34,254 nt of DNA from an uncultured Bacteroides sp. GTDB lineage: Bacteria > Bacteroidota > Bacteroidia > Bacteroidales > Bacteroidaceae. Location of the stretch: assembly GCA_900546355.1 (NCBI GenBank), contig URCM01000021.1, forward strand, positions 1 through 34,254, read 5' to 3'. Every line of letters begins with the position of its first letter. Position 1 is the stretch's first letter. Positions 1-8,279 of this stretch are shown here, one piece after another. A program made the translations under genes and the position numbers. The notes below the pieces were generated by a model that saw only the letters and a list, made by a program, of their open reading frames with translations, was not told the DNA's origin and did no database searches.

Positions 1-17
1 TCTGCGTCTCTGCGTTC
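1..17. repeat. Right-arm end of a dispersed hairpin repeat, cut by the window edge
   Basis: The first 17 bases are the same alternating CTGCGTCTCTGCGTTC type sequence that ends the two complete hairpin repeats at 24389-24493 and 28393-28478. The left arm would lie outside the window. It sits just downstream of the dprA stop codon. Confidence 0.6.
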
Positions 18-60
18 CATTCCATTTTTCGCAATCCATTTCTGATTGACTATAATTTGA

Positions 61-1173
61 CTATATGGTTCGGTACACTCCTCCGGCGTAGTTGCGGATG
101 ACTCCCTTCAGTTCCAGTTCGAAAAGGATGCCCGTCATGCGGGTAATGGGAATATTGCTTTCTACTACCAGGTTGTTTACCTGGATGCCTTCGGGATGTT
201 TTTGCATGAGTTGTACCACCAATTTCTCTTCAGCGTTCAGTTCGGGAAAGAGTTGCCGCTGAATGGCCGGAGGCATCTGTTTCGGGCGATTCCAGTTCAT
301 GGCTTTGACCAGTTCTTCGGCGTTTTGAAGCAAAGCCGCTTGATTGGAGCTAATCAGGTGGTTGCATCCCTCCGAATAAGTATCGCCTATCCGTCCGGGG
401 AAAGCAAAACAATCCCGGTGGTAACTTCCGGCTATTTCCGCGGTAATCAGTGAACCTCCTTTTGACGCCGATTCGACCACAAGAGTCGCATCGCTTATCC
501 CAGCCACGATGCGGTTGCGCTTGACGAAGTTTTGCCGGTCGGGGTTTGTGCCACTCATAAATTCGGTCAGCAATCCGCCGTGCGATATCATTTCAATAGC
601 GGTATGCCGATGGGTATAGGGATAAATACGGTCCAGTCCGTGAGCCAATACGCCTACCGTATCCAACTTGTATTGCAAGGCTGCCCGATGTGCATGGATG
701 TCAATGCCATACGCCAGTCCGCTTACAATGATAACATCAGGTAGAAGTTCCTGCAAATCGTGGATAAAGCGTCCGCATAGGCCTTTTCCGTAATCGGTGG
801 CATTACGTGTGCCTACAATGCTGATGATATGGCGGCTGTTCAAGTCGGCATTCCCCTGATAGAATAAAACAAGTGGCGCGTCACTGCATTCACGCAAACG
901 GGAAGGATAGCCTTCATCATCGGCCGTAAGGCAGGCTATTTGATTCTTTTCGGCAAAAGCCAGTTCGGCCTCACAACGCCGGAGTATTTTCGGATGGCCA
1001 AACGCTTGTATGAGTTTGGGACTGGCCTGCGGCAAGATGTCGGGCAAATCTTCCGGATGGGTGAAAAGCACGGTGGCGCTTCCCGCAACCTGCAACAGGG
1101 TGTGGGCACTATTGATGCCGATGCCGGGCAGCAAGGGAAGCGCAAGCCGGTAAAGTGTTTCCTGCGTATTCAT
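61..1173 (-). CDS. dprA: DNA processing protein DprA
   Basis: DprA/Smf family protein of 370 residues, a usual length. In the family it binds single-stranded DNA entering the cell and loads RecA for recombination; in Bacteroidales its role outside transformation is unclear. The Rossmann-like DprA fold is visible: GTRNATDYG at about 121-129, SGLAYGID at 151-158, and FVKRNRIVAG near 216-225. The last ~70 residues have the winged-helix look of the DprA C-terminal domain (LVVQLMQKHPEGIQV onward). The start ATG overlaps the stop of the upstream thioesterase gene by 4 bases (ATGA), so the two are translationally coupled. It is the last gene of a three-gene minus-strand group. Confidence 0.95.
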   Translation of the reverse strand: MNTQETLYRLALPLLPGIGINSAHTLLQVAGSATVLFTHPEDLPDILPQASPKLIQAFGHPKILRRCEAELAFAEKNQIACLTADDEGYPSRLRECSDAPLVLFYQGNADLNSRHIISIVGTRNATDYGKGLCGRFIHDLQELLPDVIIVSGLAYGIDIHAHRAALQYKLDTVGVLAHGLDRIYPYTHRHTAIEMISHGGLLTEFMSGTNPDRQNFVKRNRIVAGISDATLVVESASKGGSLITAEIAGSYHRDCFAFPGRIGDTYSEGCNHLISSNQAALLQNAEELVKAMNWNRPKQMPPAIQRQLFPELNAEEKLVVQLMQKHPEGIQVNNLVVESNIPITRMTGILFELELKGVIRNYAGGVYRTI

Positions 1174-1574
1174 TCGGACAGATAAGGCGCAAAGAGGTTG
1201 TTGAAAAGTTCGCTATCGCTTAACCGTCCGTTGATGACGCATACGGTTTCTACCGTCGACTTGATGACTATTTTCTTGTCGGGCAGGCGGAAGATATCTT
1301 GATAGAATACATATTTGATGCCTTCTTTTTTCAGGTAAAGTTTAGAGATAAATTCGTCTCCGCTCTTCAATGGGGTCTTGAACGCCATGGTGAGCCTGGC
1401 CACTACCGGATCGATGCCTTGCTCATGAAGCTGGGCAAAACTGATGCCGGCGGATAACAGGAATTCGTGACGGGTATGTTCGATATAGTGTTGGTAATTG
1501 GCATTGTTGACAATACCTTGCAGGTCGCATTCATAATCGCGTACCTTCATTTTGAGTTCATAAATGTAATTCAT
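1170..1574 (-). CDS. Acyl-CoA thioesterase, hot-dog fold (YbgC/4-hydroxybenzoyl-CoA thioesterase family)
   Basis: A 134-residue single hot-dog domain, the usual size for YbgC/FcbC-type thioesterases that hydrolyse acyl-CoA or acyl-ACP thioesters in the cytoplasm. The N-terminal stretch has the family pattern: acidic Asp17 followed by GIVNNANYQHYIE, matching the D-x-x-G-x-V-x-x-x-x-Y signature of the active-site helix. The substrate cannot be read from the sequence. It lies 25 bases after the DUF2851 gene and overlaps dprA by 4 bases, so the three genes are probably one transcript. This pairing with dprA is probably a matter of co-transcription rather than shared pathway. Confidence 0.85.
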   Translation of the reverse strand: MNYIYELKMKVRDYECDLQGIVNNANYQHYIEHTRHEFLLSAGISFAQLHEQGIDPVVARLTMAFKTPLKSGDEFISKLYLKKEGIKYVFYQDIFRLPDKKIVIKSTVETVCVINGRLSDSELFNNLFAPYLSE

Positions 1575-1599
1575 GTGTCTTGGTTTTTGGGGTTTCTTC

Positions 1600-2865
1600 T
1601 TAATTTCTTTTCAAATATTCGTATCCGATGCGGCAATAGAGGCATTTCTTCAAGTCGCAATAGTTCTTTTTCAATTGGATAAGAGCCTGGCTGTCTCCGG
1701 CATGGGCGGCTTTCAATCCACATTCTTGCCACATACGGATGATGTAATTGTTTTCTGGCTTCAACTCTTCCAGAAACGTACAGGCACGCTGGCAGAGGAT
1801 TTCATTGGCTCTATGCTTGCCATAGGCGTATAAAAAAGGAATTACCGTATTGATGATGAGCAGATCGATGGATTTGCCGCTTAGCGATTTAGGATGCGGA
1901 GGAGACACTTCGCCAAACCGGTAATGTGTCAACCAATATTCGGAAGTTCCTCCACAAAGCAGGCCGCGCACTTGCTTCAGGGTTCCGGCTTCCATCAGTT
2001 GTGAGAGTAATCCTTGCGCATGGAAATACAAGCAAGCCAACTGGGCAATCCGTATATGCGGGAAATTGCCCGGACGCATACGAAGAAAACGCCAGTGGCA
2101 TTCATCGGAAGGCGTCAGGCTGAATTTGTGCCTGAGATAGCGGTATTCTTTTATCATCGATTCGGTGTAAGCGTCGAGGGGAAGCTCTTGCAGCAACCCG
2201 GCTTGCCCGAAGAAAATAGCTTCTATCTGGAAAAGGTTGTCACGGTGCTTGTTGACCGCTCCCATCGGGATGGTTTTTGCCCATAGCTCGAATGTGTCAC
2301 TATTTACGCCAAAACCGAAATTTCGCGCTAAAGTGATGAAAAAAGCATTTTCCCAATCCCCGTTGCACGCCTCCAGCCGGTTCTGTATTTGTCCGGCTTT
2401 GTTTTCGAACCGTTCCACCTGAAGGCGGGAAAGCCAACCGTGTACGAGCAAAGCGGGCAAAGAAGATATCAGTGAATGGCAGGCAGGATAATGGTCTTCT
2501 TCAAGCAAGCGTTTATAGTTGGCTTCCACCGAAGGCGGACAATGCAGTTCCATTTGCGGGATGGGGTCGCCATTGCCGCGCACAGGTACCGCGTCTATTT
2601 GGGAAGCTACGTGCAGGATGACCGAATCGTATGCGGCATCCAGTTGGTGTCCGTGCTTGAACCAGTCGGATGCCCGCTGATGTATTTCTACATTACCCAC
2701 CCACTGCACGCCGTCTATCTTTATTTTGGCGTTGAAGAAATCGGGACCGGCATGCATATTGGGCAATCCCGGGTCGATGATTTCTACCGCTTGCCCGGCG
2801 GTAGTTTGCAGTGGTTTTAGGGCAAAAAGCTTGTGTTTCCACACGTAATGCAAGAGTTGTTCCAT
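1600..2865 (-). CDS. DUF2851 family protein
   Basis: 421 residues, recognised as DUF2851 by its conserved N-terminal region (HYVWKHKLFA, then MHAGPDFFNAKIKIDG, then WVGNVEIHQRASDW at roughly 37-68). DUF2851 is a Bacteroidetes-enriched family of unknown function. The NVEIH/acidic pattern is reminiscent of nuclease-like cores, but that is only an impression. No signal peptide or membrane segment is visible, so it is probably cytoplasmic. A C-terminal cysteine cluster (C-x-x-C in KKCLYCRIGYEY) could bind metal. It is the first gene of the minus-strand group with the thioesterase and dprA, divergent from dapB with about 83 bases between the two start codons. Confidence 0.85.
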   Translation of the reverse strand: MEQLLHYVWKHKLFALKPLQTTAGQAVEIIDPGLPNMHAGPDFFNAKIKIDGVQWVGNVEIHQRASDWFKHGHQLDAAYDSVILHVASQIDAVPVRGNGDPIPQMELHCPPSVEANYKRLLEEDHYPACHSLISSLPALLVHGWLSRLQVERFENKAGQIQNRLEACNGDWENAFFITLARNFGFGVNSDTFELWAKTIPMGAVNKHRDNLFQIEAIFFGQAGLLQELPLDAYTESMIKEYRYLRHKFSLTPSDECHWRFLRMRPGNFPHIRIAQLACLYFHAQGLLSQLMEAGTLKQVRGLLCGGTSEYWLTHYRFGEVSPPHPKSLSGKSIDLLIINTVIPFLYAYGKHRANEILCQRACTFLEELKPENNYIIRMWQECGLKAAHAGDSQALIQLKKNYCDLKKCLYCRIGYEYLKRN

Positions 2866-2888
2866 GTTAATGAGGTGTAAATGTTCGC

Positions 2889-2896
2889 TAAATGTA
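2889..2896 (-). promoter_or_regulatory. Possible -7 box for the DUF2851-thioesterase-dprA group
   Basis: On the minus strand the bases read TACATTTA, seven of eight matches to the Bacteroidetes -7 consensus TAnnTTTG, about 24 bases upstream of the DUF2851 start. It lies back to back with the dapB promoter. No convincing -33 element was seen. Confidence 0.3.
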
Positions 2897-2917
2897 CTAA
2901 TTAATAACGAAAAACGC

Positions 2918-2925
2918 TATCTTTG
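2918..2925 (+). promoter_or_regulatory. -7 promoter box of the dapB-lepB operon
   Basis: TATCTTTG is a perfect match to the Bacteroidetes sigma-ABfr -7 consensus. It also decides the dapB start: a GTG at 2925 lies inside the box and could not be in the message, so translation should begin at the ATG at 2949. Confidence 0.75.
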
Positions 2926-2948
2926 TGCCTGAATTTAATAGGTTTATT

Positions 2949-3704
2949 ATGAAAATAGCATTAATTGGATATGGAAAAATGGGTAAAGAGATAGAAAAAA
3001 TCGCTCTTTCCCGCGGTCATGAGATTGTGAGCATCATCGATATCGACAACCATCAGGATATGGATTCCGACGCGTTCCGTTCGGCAGACGTAGCCATTGA
3101 GTTCACGGCACCTACGGTGGCGTATGGCAACTGCATGGAAGCTTTCCGGCAGGGAGTAAAGGTTGTGTCGGGCAGTACAGGCTGGATGGGCGAGCATGGT
3201 GAAGAAATGCGCCGCTTGTGTAAAGAAGAAGGCAAAACATTGTTCTGGTCTTCCAATTTCAGCTTGGGAGTGGCGATATTCTCGGCCGTCAACAACTATT
3301 TGGCGAAGATAATGAACCGTTTCCCCAATTACGATGTGTCGATGGAAGAAACGCATCACATCCATAAGCTGGATGCACCGAGCGGAACAGCCATTACGCT
3401 GGCGGAAGGAATCCTTGAGCATATAGACCGCAAGGACAAATGGGTAATGGGTACGCTCACCGCACCTGACGGTACAGTAAGCGGGACTACCCAGTGTGCT
3501 CCCGATGAATTGCCGATAAGCGCAGTACGCAGAGGAGAAGTGCCGGGTATCCATACCATCCGTTACGAGTCGGAAGCCGACTCAATAATCATCACCCACG
3601 ATGCCAAGAACCGGAAAGGTTTCGCCTTGGGTGCGGTGCTTGCCGCAGAATATACGGCTACGCATGAAGGTTTTTTAGGAATGAACGATTTATTTCAATT
3701 TTAA
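2949..3704 (+). CDS. dapB: 4-hydroxy-tetrahydrodipicolinate reductase DapB
   Basis: 251 residues. DapB reduces hydroxytetrahydrodipicolinate with NAD(P)H in the diaminopimelate/lysine pathway, feeding peptidoglycan synthesis. The N-terminal nucleotide-binding motif is GYGKMG. The SNFSLGVAIF segment and the catalytic/substrate-binding motif HHIHKLDAPSGTA are intact, including the His pair and the lysine of the family. The start at MKIALIGYG is chosen because an upstream in-frame GTG falls inside the promoter box. It is the first gene of a seven-gene plus-strand operon; lepB begins 9 bases after its stop. Linkage of a wall-precursor gene to signal peptidases suggests a cell-envelope housekeeping operon. 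Confidence 0.97.
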   Translation: MKIALIGYGKMGKEIEKIALSRGHEIVSIIDIDNHQDMDSDAFRSADVAIEFTAPTVAYGNCMEAFRQGVKVVSGSTGWMGEHGEEMRRLCKEEGKTLFWSSNFSLGVAIFSAVNNYLAKIMNRFPNYDVSMEETHHIHKLDAPSGTAITLAEGILEHIDRKDKWVMGTLTAPDGTVSGTTQCAPDELPISAVRRGEVPGIHTIRYESEADSIIITHDAKNRKGFALGAVLAAEYTATHEGFLGMNDLFQF

Positions 3705-3713
3705 TCTGTGTTT

Positions 3714-5138
3714 ATGATACAAGCATCGCGCAGGCAGTGGGTCAAGTTTGGCATCGTCCTTTTATTATATATCGTGTTCCTCGTATGGCTGAGGAGCTGG
3801 TTGGGCGTTGTGGTGATTCCGTTCATATTTGATGCCTATATCACGAAAAAAATTCCATGGACGTGGTGGAAGAAGTCGAAGAATAAAGCCGTGTTGACAG
3901 TTATGGGCTGGGTGGACGCTATCGTATTCGCGCTGGTGGCGGTTTATTTCGTCAACCTGTATTTTTTTCAGAATTACGTCATCCCTTCGTCTTCATTGGA
4001 GAAGTCTTTATTGGTAGGCGATTACCTGTTTGTCAGTAAAATGAGCTACGGGGCACGTATCCCGCAGACTCCGTTACACATGCCCCTGACCCAGCATACG
4101 CTTCCGGTGTTCAACTGCAAGTCTTACTTGGAGTGGATTCATTGGGACTACAAACGGGTAGGCGGTTTGGGTAAAGTCAAGCTGAATGATATCGTCGTGT
4201 TCAACTTTCCGGCAGGCGATAGCGTAGCTACGGCCATCCCTTCCGATGACTTATATCGCATGAGCTACGATGCGGGCAAGCAATTGTCGCAACCGGTAGA
4301 TTTGTCAAGTCTGAACCTGGAGCAGCAACGGCAAGTATTCGATTACTATTACGCAGCCGGACGGAAATACATAGAAGAAAACCCGCAACTTTATGGAAAA
4401 GTCATCGCGCGTCCGGTAGACCGGCGTGAGAACTACGTAAAACGTTGCGTGGGTTTGCCGGGACAGACCTTGCAGATTAAGGACCGCGTCGTTTACATAG
4501 ACGGAAAGCCGAATAAGGAGCCGGATAACGTGCAATACCGTTACCTTGTACACACCAAAGGCATGTTGCCCGATGAGTTGTGCCACGAGTTAGGCATCAG
4601 CATGGAAGACCGTATGATGTATTATCCGGAAGAGTCGGTTTACTATATACCACTGACCGAAAAGGCAAAGACAGCCTTATCGGCACGCAAAGATTTGGTA
4701 ACGGCTATCGATCCTGCGCCCGATGAAGTGATAGAAGGACTTTATCCGGTAAACAAAGTGACGGGGTGGACACTTGACAATTACGGTCCGATATGGATTC
4801 CGAAGAAAGGGGAAACCATCGACCTGACTCTTGATAACCTGCCCATATACGAACGTCCTATCCATGCTTACGAAGGCAACCGCGTCGAGGTAAAGGACGG
4901 GAAGATTTACATCAACGGACAGAAAACGACCCGCTATACCTTCCAGATGGACTATTATTGGATGATGGGTGACAACCGCCATAATTCCGCCGATTCCCGT
5001 TTCTGGGGCTTCGTGCCCGAAGACCATATAGTAGGGAAACCGATATTTATCTGGCTTTCTCTCGACCAAGACCGCAATTGGTTTGAAGGGAAGGTGCGCT
5101 GGAACCGTTTGTTTAAATTTGTCGATACGATCAAATAG
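3714..5138 (+). CDS. lepB: Signal peptidase I (catalytically complete copy)
   Basis: 474 residues from the ATG at 3714 (a GTG two codons earlier is less likely). This S26 family enzyme removes signal peptides from exported proteins at the outer face of the inner membrane. Two or three N-terminal hydrophobic segments are seen (about 10-40 and 60-85). The catalytic Ser94 lies in IPSSSLEKSLLVGD, the general-base Lys243 in NYVKRCVGLPGQ, and box E is GDNRHNSADSR at 419-429. It is longer than the 320-residue Escherichia coli enzyme because of about 150 residues inserted between the Lys box and box E, which in my memory is usual for Bacteroidetes. The next gene, a paralogue, starts 3 bases after its stop. 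Confidence 0.95.
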   Translation: MIQASRRQWVKFGIVLLLYIVFLVWLRSWLGVVVIPFIFDAYITKKIPWTWWKKSKNKAVLTVMGWVDAIVFALVAVYFVNLYFFQNYVIPSSSLEKSLLVGDYLFVSKMSYGARIPQTPLHMPLTQHTLPVFNCKSYLEWIHWDYKRVGGLGKVKLNDIVVFNFPAGDSVATAIPSDDLYRMSYDAGKQLSQPVDLSSLNLEQQRQVFDYYYAAGRKYIEENPQLYGKVIARPVDRRENYVKRCVGLPGQTLQIKDRVVYIDGKPNKEPDNVQYRYLVHTKGMLPDELCHELGISMEDRMMYYPEESVYYIPLTEKAKTALSARKDLVTAIDPAPDEVIEGLYPVNKVTGWTLDNYGPIWIPKKGETIDLTLDNLPIYERPIHAYEGNRVEVKDGKIYINGQKTTRYTFQMDYYWMMGDNRHNSADSRFWGFVPEDHIVGKPIFIWLSLDQDRNWFEGKVRWNRLFKFVDTIK

Positions 5139-5141
5139 CAA

Positions 5142-6053
5142 ATGCATACCAAGTGGAAAACCGTACTGAAAGGAGCCGCCGGATGCATACTGGCGGTCAT
5201 CCTGGTGAAAGCTTTTCTTGTGACATCTTGTTTTATCCCTTCTTCCGGGATGGAGAATACGCTTTATCAGGGCGAGGGGGTATTGATAAACAAGTGGAGC
5301 TACGGTTTGCGTATGCCTTTCCCGTCGGTTTTCGGATACCATCGCATAGGTTCTTGCGATGTAAAAAAGGGGGATATCGTTTTATTCAACGACCCCAACC
5401 CAGCCCATTCAAACAAACGAACCGAATTCCGGGAAATGTTTATCAGCCGGTGCATCGGCAAGGCAGGCGACACCTTATTATTAAATAAGGAGTGGATTGA
5501 TGCCCAAAGCGAAGTGTGGAGCCCGGACAACAAAGCTTTATATGTATACCCCGCAACGCTCGAAGATACCGTGCTGGCGATACTGGACTCAGTAGGCATC
5601 CACGCCAATCCATTGGTAGGATATACCGAAGAAGGCGATTTCATACGGAGCTTCAGCCGCTACGAGTTTTATCTGATTTCGCAAAAGGGCGCAGGCAAAG
5701 TGGCTTTCACCCCGCTTAACGCCAAGTTGGCGGATGAGGTGCATCCGTATGTCGTGCCCGGCAAAGGTGTTTCGGTGACGGTTCATCCGTGGAATGCCGT
5801 CCTGCTGTGCAATACCATTGTGTCGCACGAAGGAAAGAAGGCCACGGTAAAGGGGGATACGCTATGGGTGGAAGGCAGGCCGGTACGTTCGTATACATTC
5901 AGTAAAGACTATTACTGGATGGCTGCCGACAATCCGGTCAACCTGTCGGATTCACGCTTGTTTGGTTTCGTGCCCGAAGAGTGTATCATCGGTCAGGCCT
6001 GGCGGATTTGGTTTACCACCCGCAAGGGACGTTTTTTGCAAAGTATAGAATAA
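5142..6053 (+). CDS. Signal peptidase I-like protein lacking the Ser/Lys catalytic dyad
   Basis: 303 residues, an S26-family paralogue of the preceding lepB with an N-terminal membrane segment (about 10-29) and all the usual boxes recognisable. However, box B reads IPSSGMENTL, so the catalytic serine position just before Met is Gly36 (codon GGG). Box D reads ISRCIGKAGD, so the catalytic lysine position is Ser102 (codon AGC). Box E is ADNPVNLSDSR at 262-272, with Ala for the first Gly. The reading frame is intact and the fold motifs are kept, which argues for a non-catalytic role such as partner, chaperone or substrate presenter for the active LepB, not decay. The alternative is an altered catalytic site using neighbouring Ser34/Ser35. 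It is tightly coupled to lepB and the WbqC-like gene. Confidence 0.85.
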   Translation: MHTKWKTVLKGAAGCILAVILVKAFLVTSCFIPSSGMENTLYQGEGVLINKWSYGLRMPFPSVFGYHRIGSCDVKKGDIVLFNDPNPAHSNKRTEFREMFISRCIGKAGDTLLLNKEWIDAQSEVWSPDNKALYVYPATLEDTVLAILDSVGIHANPLVGYTEEGDFIRSFSRYEFYLISQKGAGKVAFTPLNAKLADEVHPYVVPGKGVSVTVHPWNAVLLCNTIVSHEGKKATVKGDTLWVEGRPVRSYTFSKDYYWMAADNPVNLSDSRLFGFVPEECIIGQAWRIWFTTRKGRFLQSIE

Positions 6054-6062
6054 TAAGAATGT

Positions 6063-6716
6063 ATGGAAAAGAATATCCTGTTGAGTTCGGCTTATTTGGC
6101 ACCGGTGGAGTATTACACGAAACTGTATGCCTACGATAAGGTTTATGTGGAGCGGTTCGACCATTACATGAAGCAAACCTACCGCAACCGGTGCGTCATT
6201 GCTTCGGCTTCCGGGCCGTTGGCATTGACCATCCCCACCGAAAAAAACGACGAACTGAAATGCTTGATGAAGGATATGCGTATCTCCGACCACGGCAACT
6301 GGCGTCGTGTGCATTGGAATGCTTTCGTGGCAAGCTACCGGCATAGTCCTTTTTTTGATTATTATGCCGATGAATTCCACGTTTTCTTCGAACGGAAATA
6401 CGGGTTTTTATACGATTTTAATATGGATTTATGCCGCTGGGTATGCAGACAGATAGATTTGCAACCCTGTATGTTGCCCACCGGCTACTATGTGGCTTCG
6501 CCGGAAGCGGCAGACGATTTCCGCGAGCGGATTCATCCTAAAAAGCCTTGTCAATCATACGATCCGCAATTCGAAGCCAAACCTTATTACCAGGTATTCG
6601 ATGCGCAAACCGGGTTTTTGCCGAACCTCAGTATCGTTGATTTGTTGTTTAACATGGGTCCGGAAAGCCTGTTGGTGCTTCGGGACTGTTTTTCGAATAA
6701 AGAAAGTCTTACATAA
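6063..6716 (+). CDS. WbqC-like family protein
   Basis: 217 residues with the start pattern of the WbqC-like family (LLSSAYLAPVEYYTKLYAYDKVYVE), followed by YMKQTYRNRCVIASASGP and LALTIPTEK. WbqC-like proteins occur in polysaccharide clusters and in Bacteroidetes core operons; the reaction is not established to my knowledge. No signal peptide or membrane helix is visible, so a cytoplasmic role is expected. It starts 9 bases after the signal-peptidase-like gene and is followed by a rhomboid gene after 14 bases, so it belongs to the dapB-lepB operon. Confidence 0.85.
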   Translation: MEKNILLSSAYLAPVEYYTKLYAYDKVYVERFDHYMKQTYRNRCVIASASGPLALTIPTEKNDELKCLMKDMRISDHGNWRRVHWNAFVASYRHSPFFDYYADEFHVFFERKYGFLYDFNMDLCRWVCRQIDLQPCMLPTGYYVASPEAADDFRERIHPKKPCQSYDPQFEAKPYYQVFDAQTGFLPNLSIVDLLFNMGPESLLVLRDCFSNKESLT

Positions 6717-6730
6717 AAATTTGAAGTGAT

Positions 6731-7408
6731 ATGAATAATATGCCTACGGTAACTAAAAATCTGTTGATAATCAACGTGCTGTGTTTCTTCGGCTATGTGG
6801 TGGCAAAGCGATACGGGATAGATTTGAACGATATGTTGGGTCTGCACTTTTTCCTTGCCTCCGACTTCAATCCGGCACAGTTGATAACTTATATGTTTAT
6901 GCACGCCAATTTCCAGCATATTTTCTTTAATATGTTTGCCGTTTGGATGTTCGGACGTACATTGGAGCACGTGTGGGGACCCAAGCGTTTCCTTTTTTAT
7001 TACATCCTGTGCGGCATAGGTGCCGGATTGATACAAGAAGCCGTGCAGTATATCGACTATGCAATCAATCTTTCGCAATACGACCGGGTAAATACCGGCA
7101 TCAGCATCATTTCGATGGACGAATACTTGAACTTGATCACTACCGTCGGTGCCTCGGGAGCGGTGTATGCCATCCTGTTGGCTTTCGGTATGATGTTCCC
7201 CAACAGCCCGCTATTCATATTCCCGCTTCCCATGCCTGTCAAAGCGAAATATTTCGTTATCGGCTATGCGGTGCTCGAACTGTTGTTAGGCATTAGCGGA
7301 GGAGATGGAGTGGCACATTTTGCCCATTTGGGCGGTATGCTTTTCGGAGTTATATTAATCATTTACTGGAGGAAGAAAAATGGCGGCGGACAGCAGATTT
7401 ATTACTGA
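6731..7408 (+). CDS. Rhomboid family intramembrane serine protease (first of two)
   Basis: 225 residues with about six hydrophobic segments. Rhomboids cleave transmembrane substrates within the bilayer using a Ser-His dyad. Both are present: GASGA with Ser142, and AHLGG with His199. The oxyanion-side motif HIFFNM (His63, Asn67) matches the H-x-x-x-N of bacterial rhomboids. It ends with a short basic tail. The last 29 bases overlap the next rhomboid gene, whose ribosome-binding site (GGAGG) lies inside this gene. Substrates are unknown. Confidence 0.92.
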   Translation: MNNMPTVTKNLLIINVLCFFGYVVAKRYGIDLNDMLGLHFFLASDFNPAQLITYMFMHANFQHIFFNMFAVWMFGRTLEHVWGPKRFLFYYILCGIGAGLIQEAVQYIDYAINLSQYDRVNTGISIISMDEYLNLITTVGASGAVYAILLAFGMMFPNSPLFIFPLPMPVKAKYFVIGYAVLELLLGISGGDGVAHFAHLGGMLFGVILIIYWRKKNGGGQQIYY

Positions 7409-8279
7409 TTTGAAGAACAGGTTCAAACGGGGTGACATCGTGACCCAACTTATCTACATCAATGTCGGTGTGTTTCTCATCGTGACACTGGTGAACCTTT
7501 TCCTTGTTTTGTTCAATGCAGGAACGGAGCACCGGTGGACGAATTGGCTTTTGTTTCCCGCCTCGTTCTTCCAGTATCTCCGGCAACCCTGGTCGGTACT
7601 GACCTATATGTTCATGCACGCGGGCGTCTTGCACATCTTGTTCAACATGCTCTGGCTGTATTGGTTCGGTCGGTTGTTCCTGGGTTTTTTCTCTGCGAAA
7701 CATTTGCGGGGACTGTACGTACTGGGAGGCATAGCCGGAGCCGTGCTCTACATGGCGGCCTACAATGTTTTCCCTTATTTCAGGGACGCTGTTCCCTTTT
7801 CGTACCTGCTGGGAGCTTCGGCCTCGGTGCTTGCCGTGGGGGTGGCTACGGCTGTACGTGAACCCGATTATCCGGTGCAGTTCCTGTTTATCGGGACCGT
7901 ACGGCTGAAGTATGTGGCTCTTTTTATGGTGGCGCTCGACTTGCTTTTCCTGACGGCAGACAACGCCGGTGGACATTTGGCGCACTTGGGCGGCGCGCTT
8001 GCCGGATGGAGGTTTGCTTCGGGATTGGTAAAAGGACGCGACCTCACCCGCTGGATAAACATAGCGTTGGATTGCTGTTCGGGACGTTGGCACCGTGCGC
8101 CGCGCAAGCCGAAGATGGAAGTACACTACGGCGACAAACAGAAAGATTACGAATTCAACGAACGCAAGAAGGCACGTACTGATGAAATTGACCGCATTTT
8201 AGACAAGCTCCGCAAGTCGGGATACGGAAGTCTGACGGAAGAAGAAAAGAAAAGTTTGTTTGACGCAAGCGAAAAATGA
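7380..8279 (+). CDS. Rhomboid family intramembrane serine protease with cytoplasmic C-terminal tail (second of two)
   Basis: 299 residues: a six-helix rhomboid core to about residue 215, then a charged soluble tail of about 85 residues (EFNERKKARTDEIDRILDKL, rich in Lys/Glu and likely helical). Ser147 sits in GASAS rather than the usual GASG, His202 in AHLGG is present, and H-x-x-x-N is kept (HILFNM). The dyad is therefore intact, with Ala instead of Gly after the serine. A tail like this is common in Bacteroidetes rhomboids, probably a DUF6576-type domain. The gene overlaps the first rhomboid by 29 bases and the following gene by 4 (ATGA), so all are co-translated. Confidence 0.9.
   Translation: MAADSRFITDLKNRFKRGDIVTQLIYINVGVFLIVTLVNLFLVLFNAGTEHRWTNWLLFPASFFQYLRQPWSVLTYMFMHAGVLHILFNMLWLYWFGRLFLGFFSAKHLRGLYVLGGIAGAVLYMAAYNVFPYFRDAVPFSYLLGASASVLAVGVATAVREPDYPVQFLFIGTVRLKYVALFMVALDLLFLTADNAGGHLAHLGGALAGWRFASGLVKGRDLTRWINIALDCCSGRWHRAPRKPKMEVHYGDKQKDYEFNERKKARTDEIDRILDKLRKSGYGSLTEEEKKSLFDASEK

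Noticed and set aside
5142..6053. Calling the second signal-peptidase gene a pseudogene
   Set aside because: The frame is uninterrupted over 303 codons, the fold boxes are kept and the gene is tightly packed in the operon; only the catalytic residues differ.
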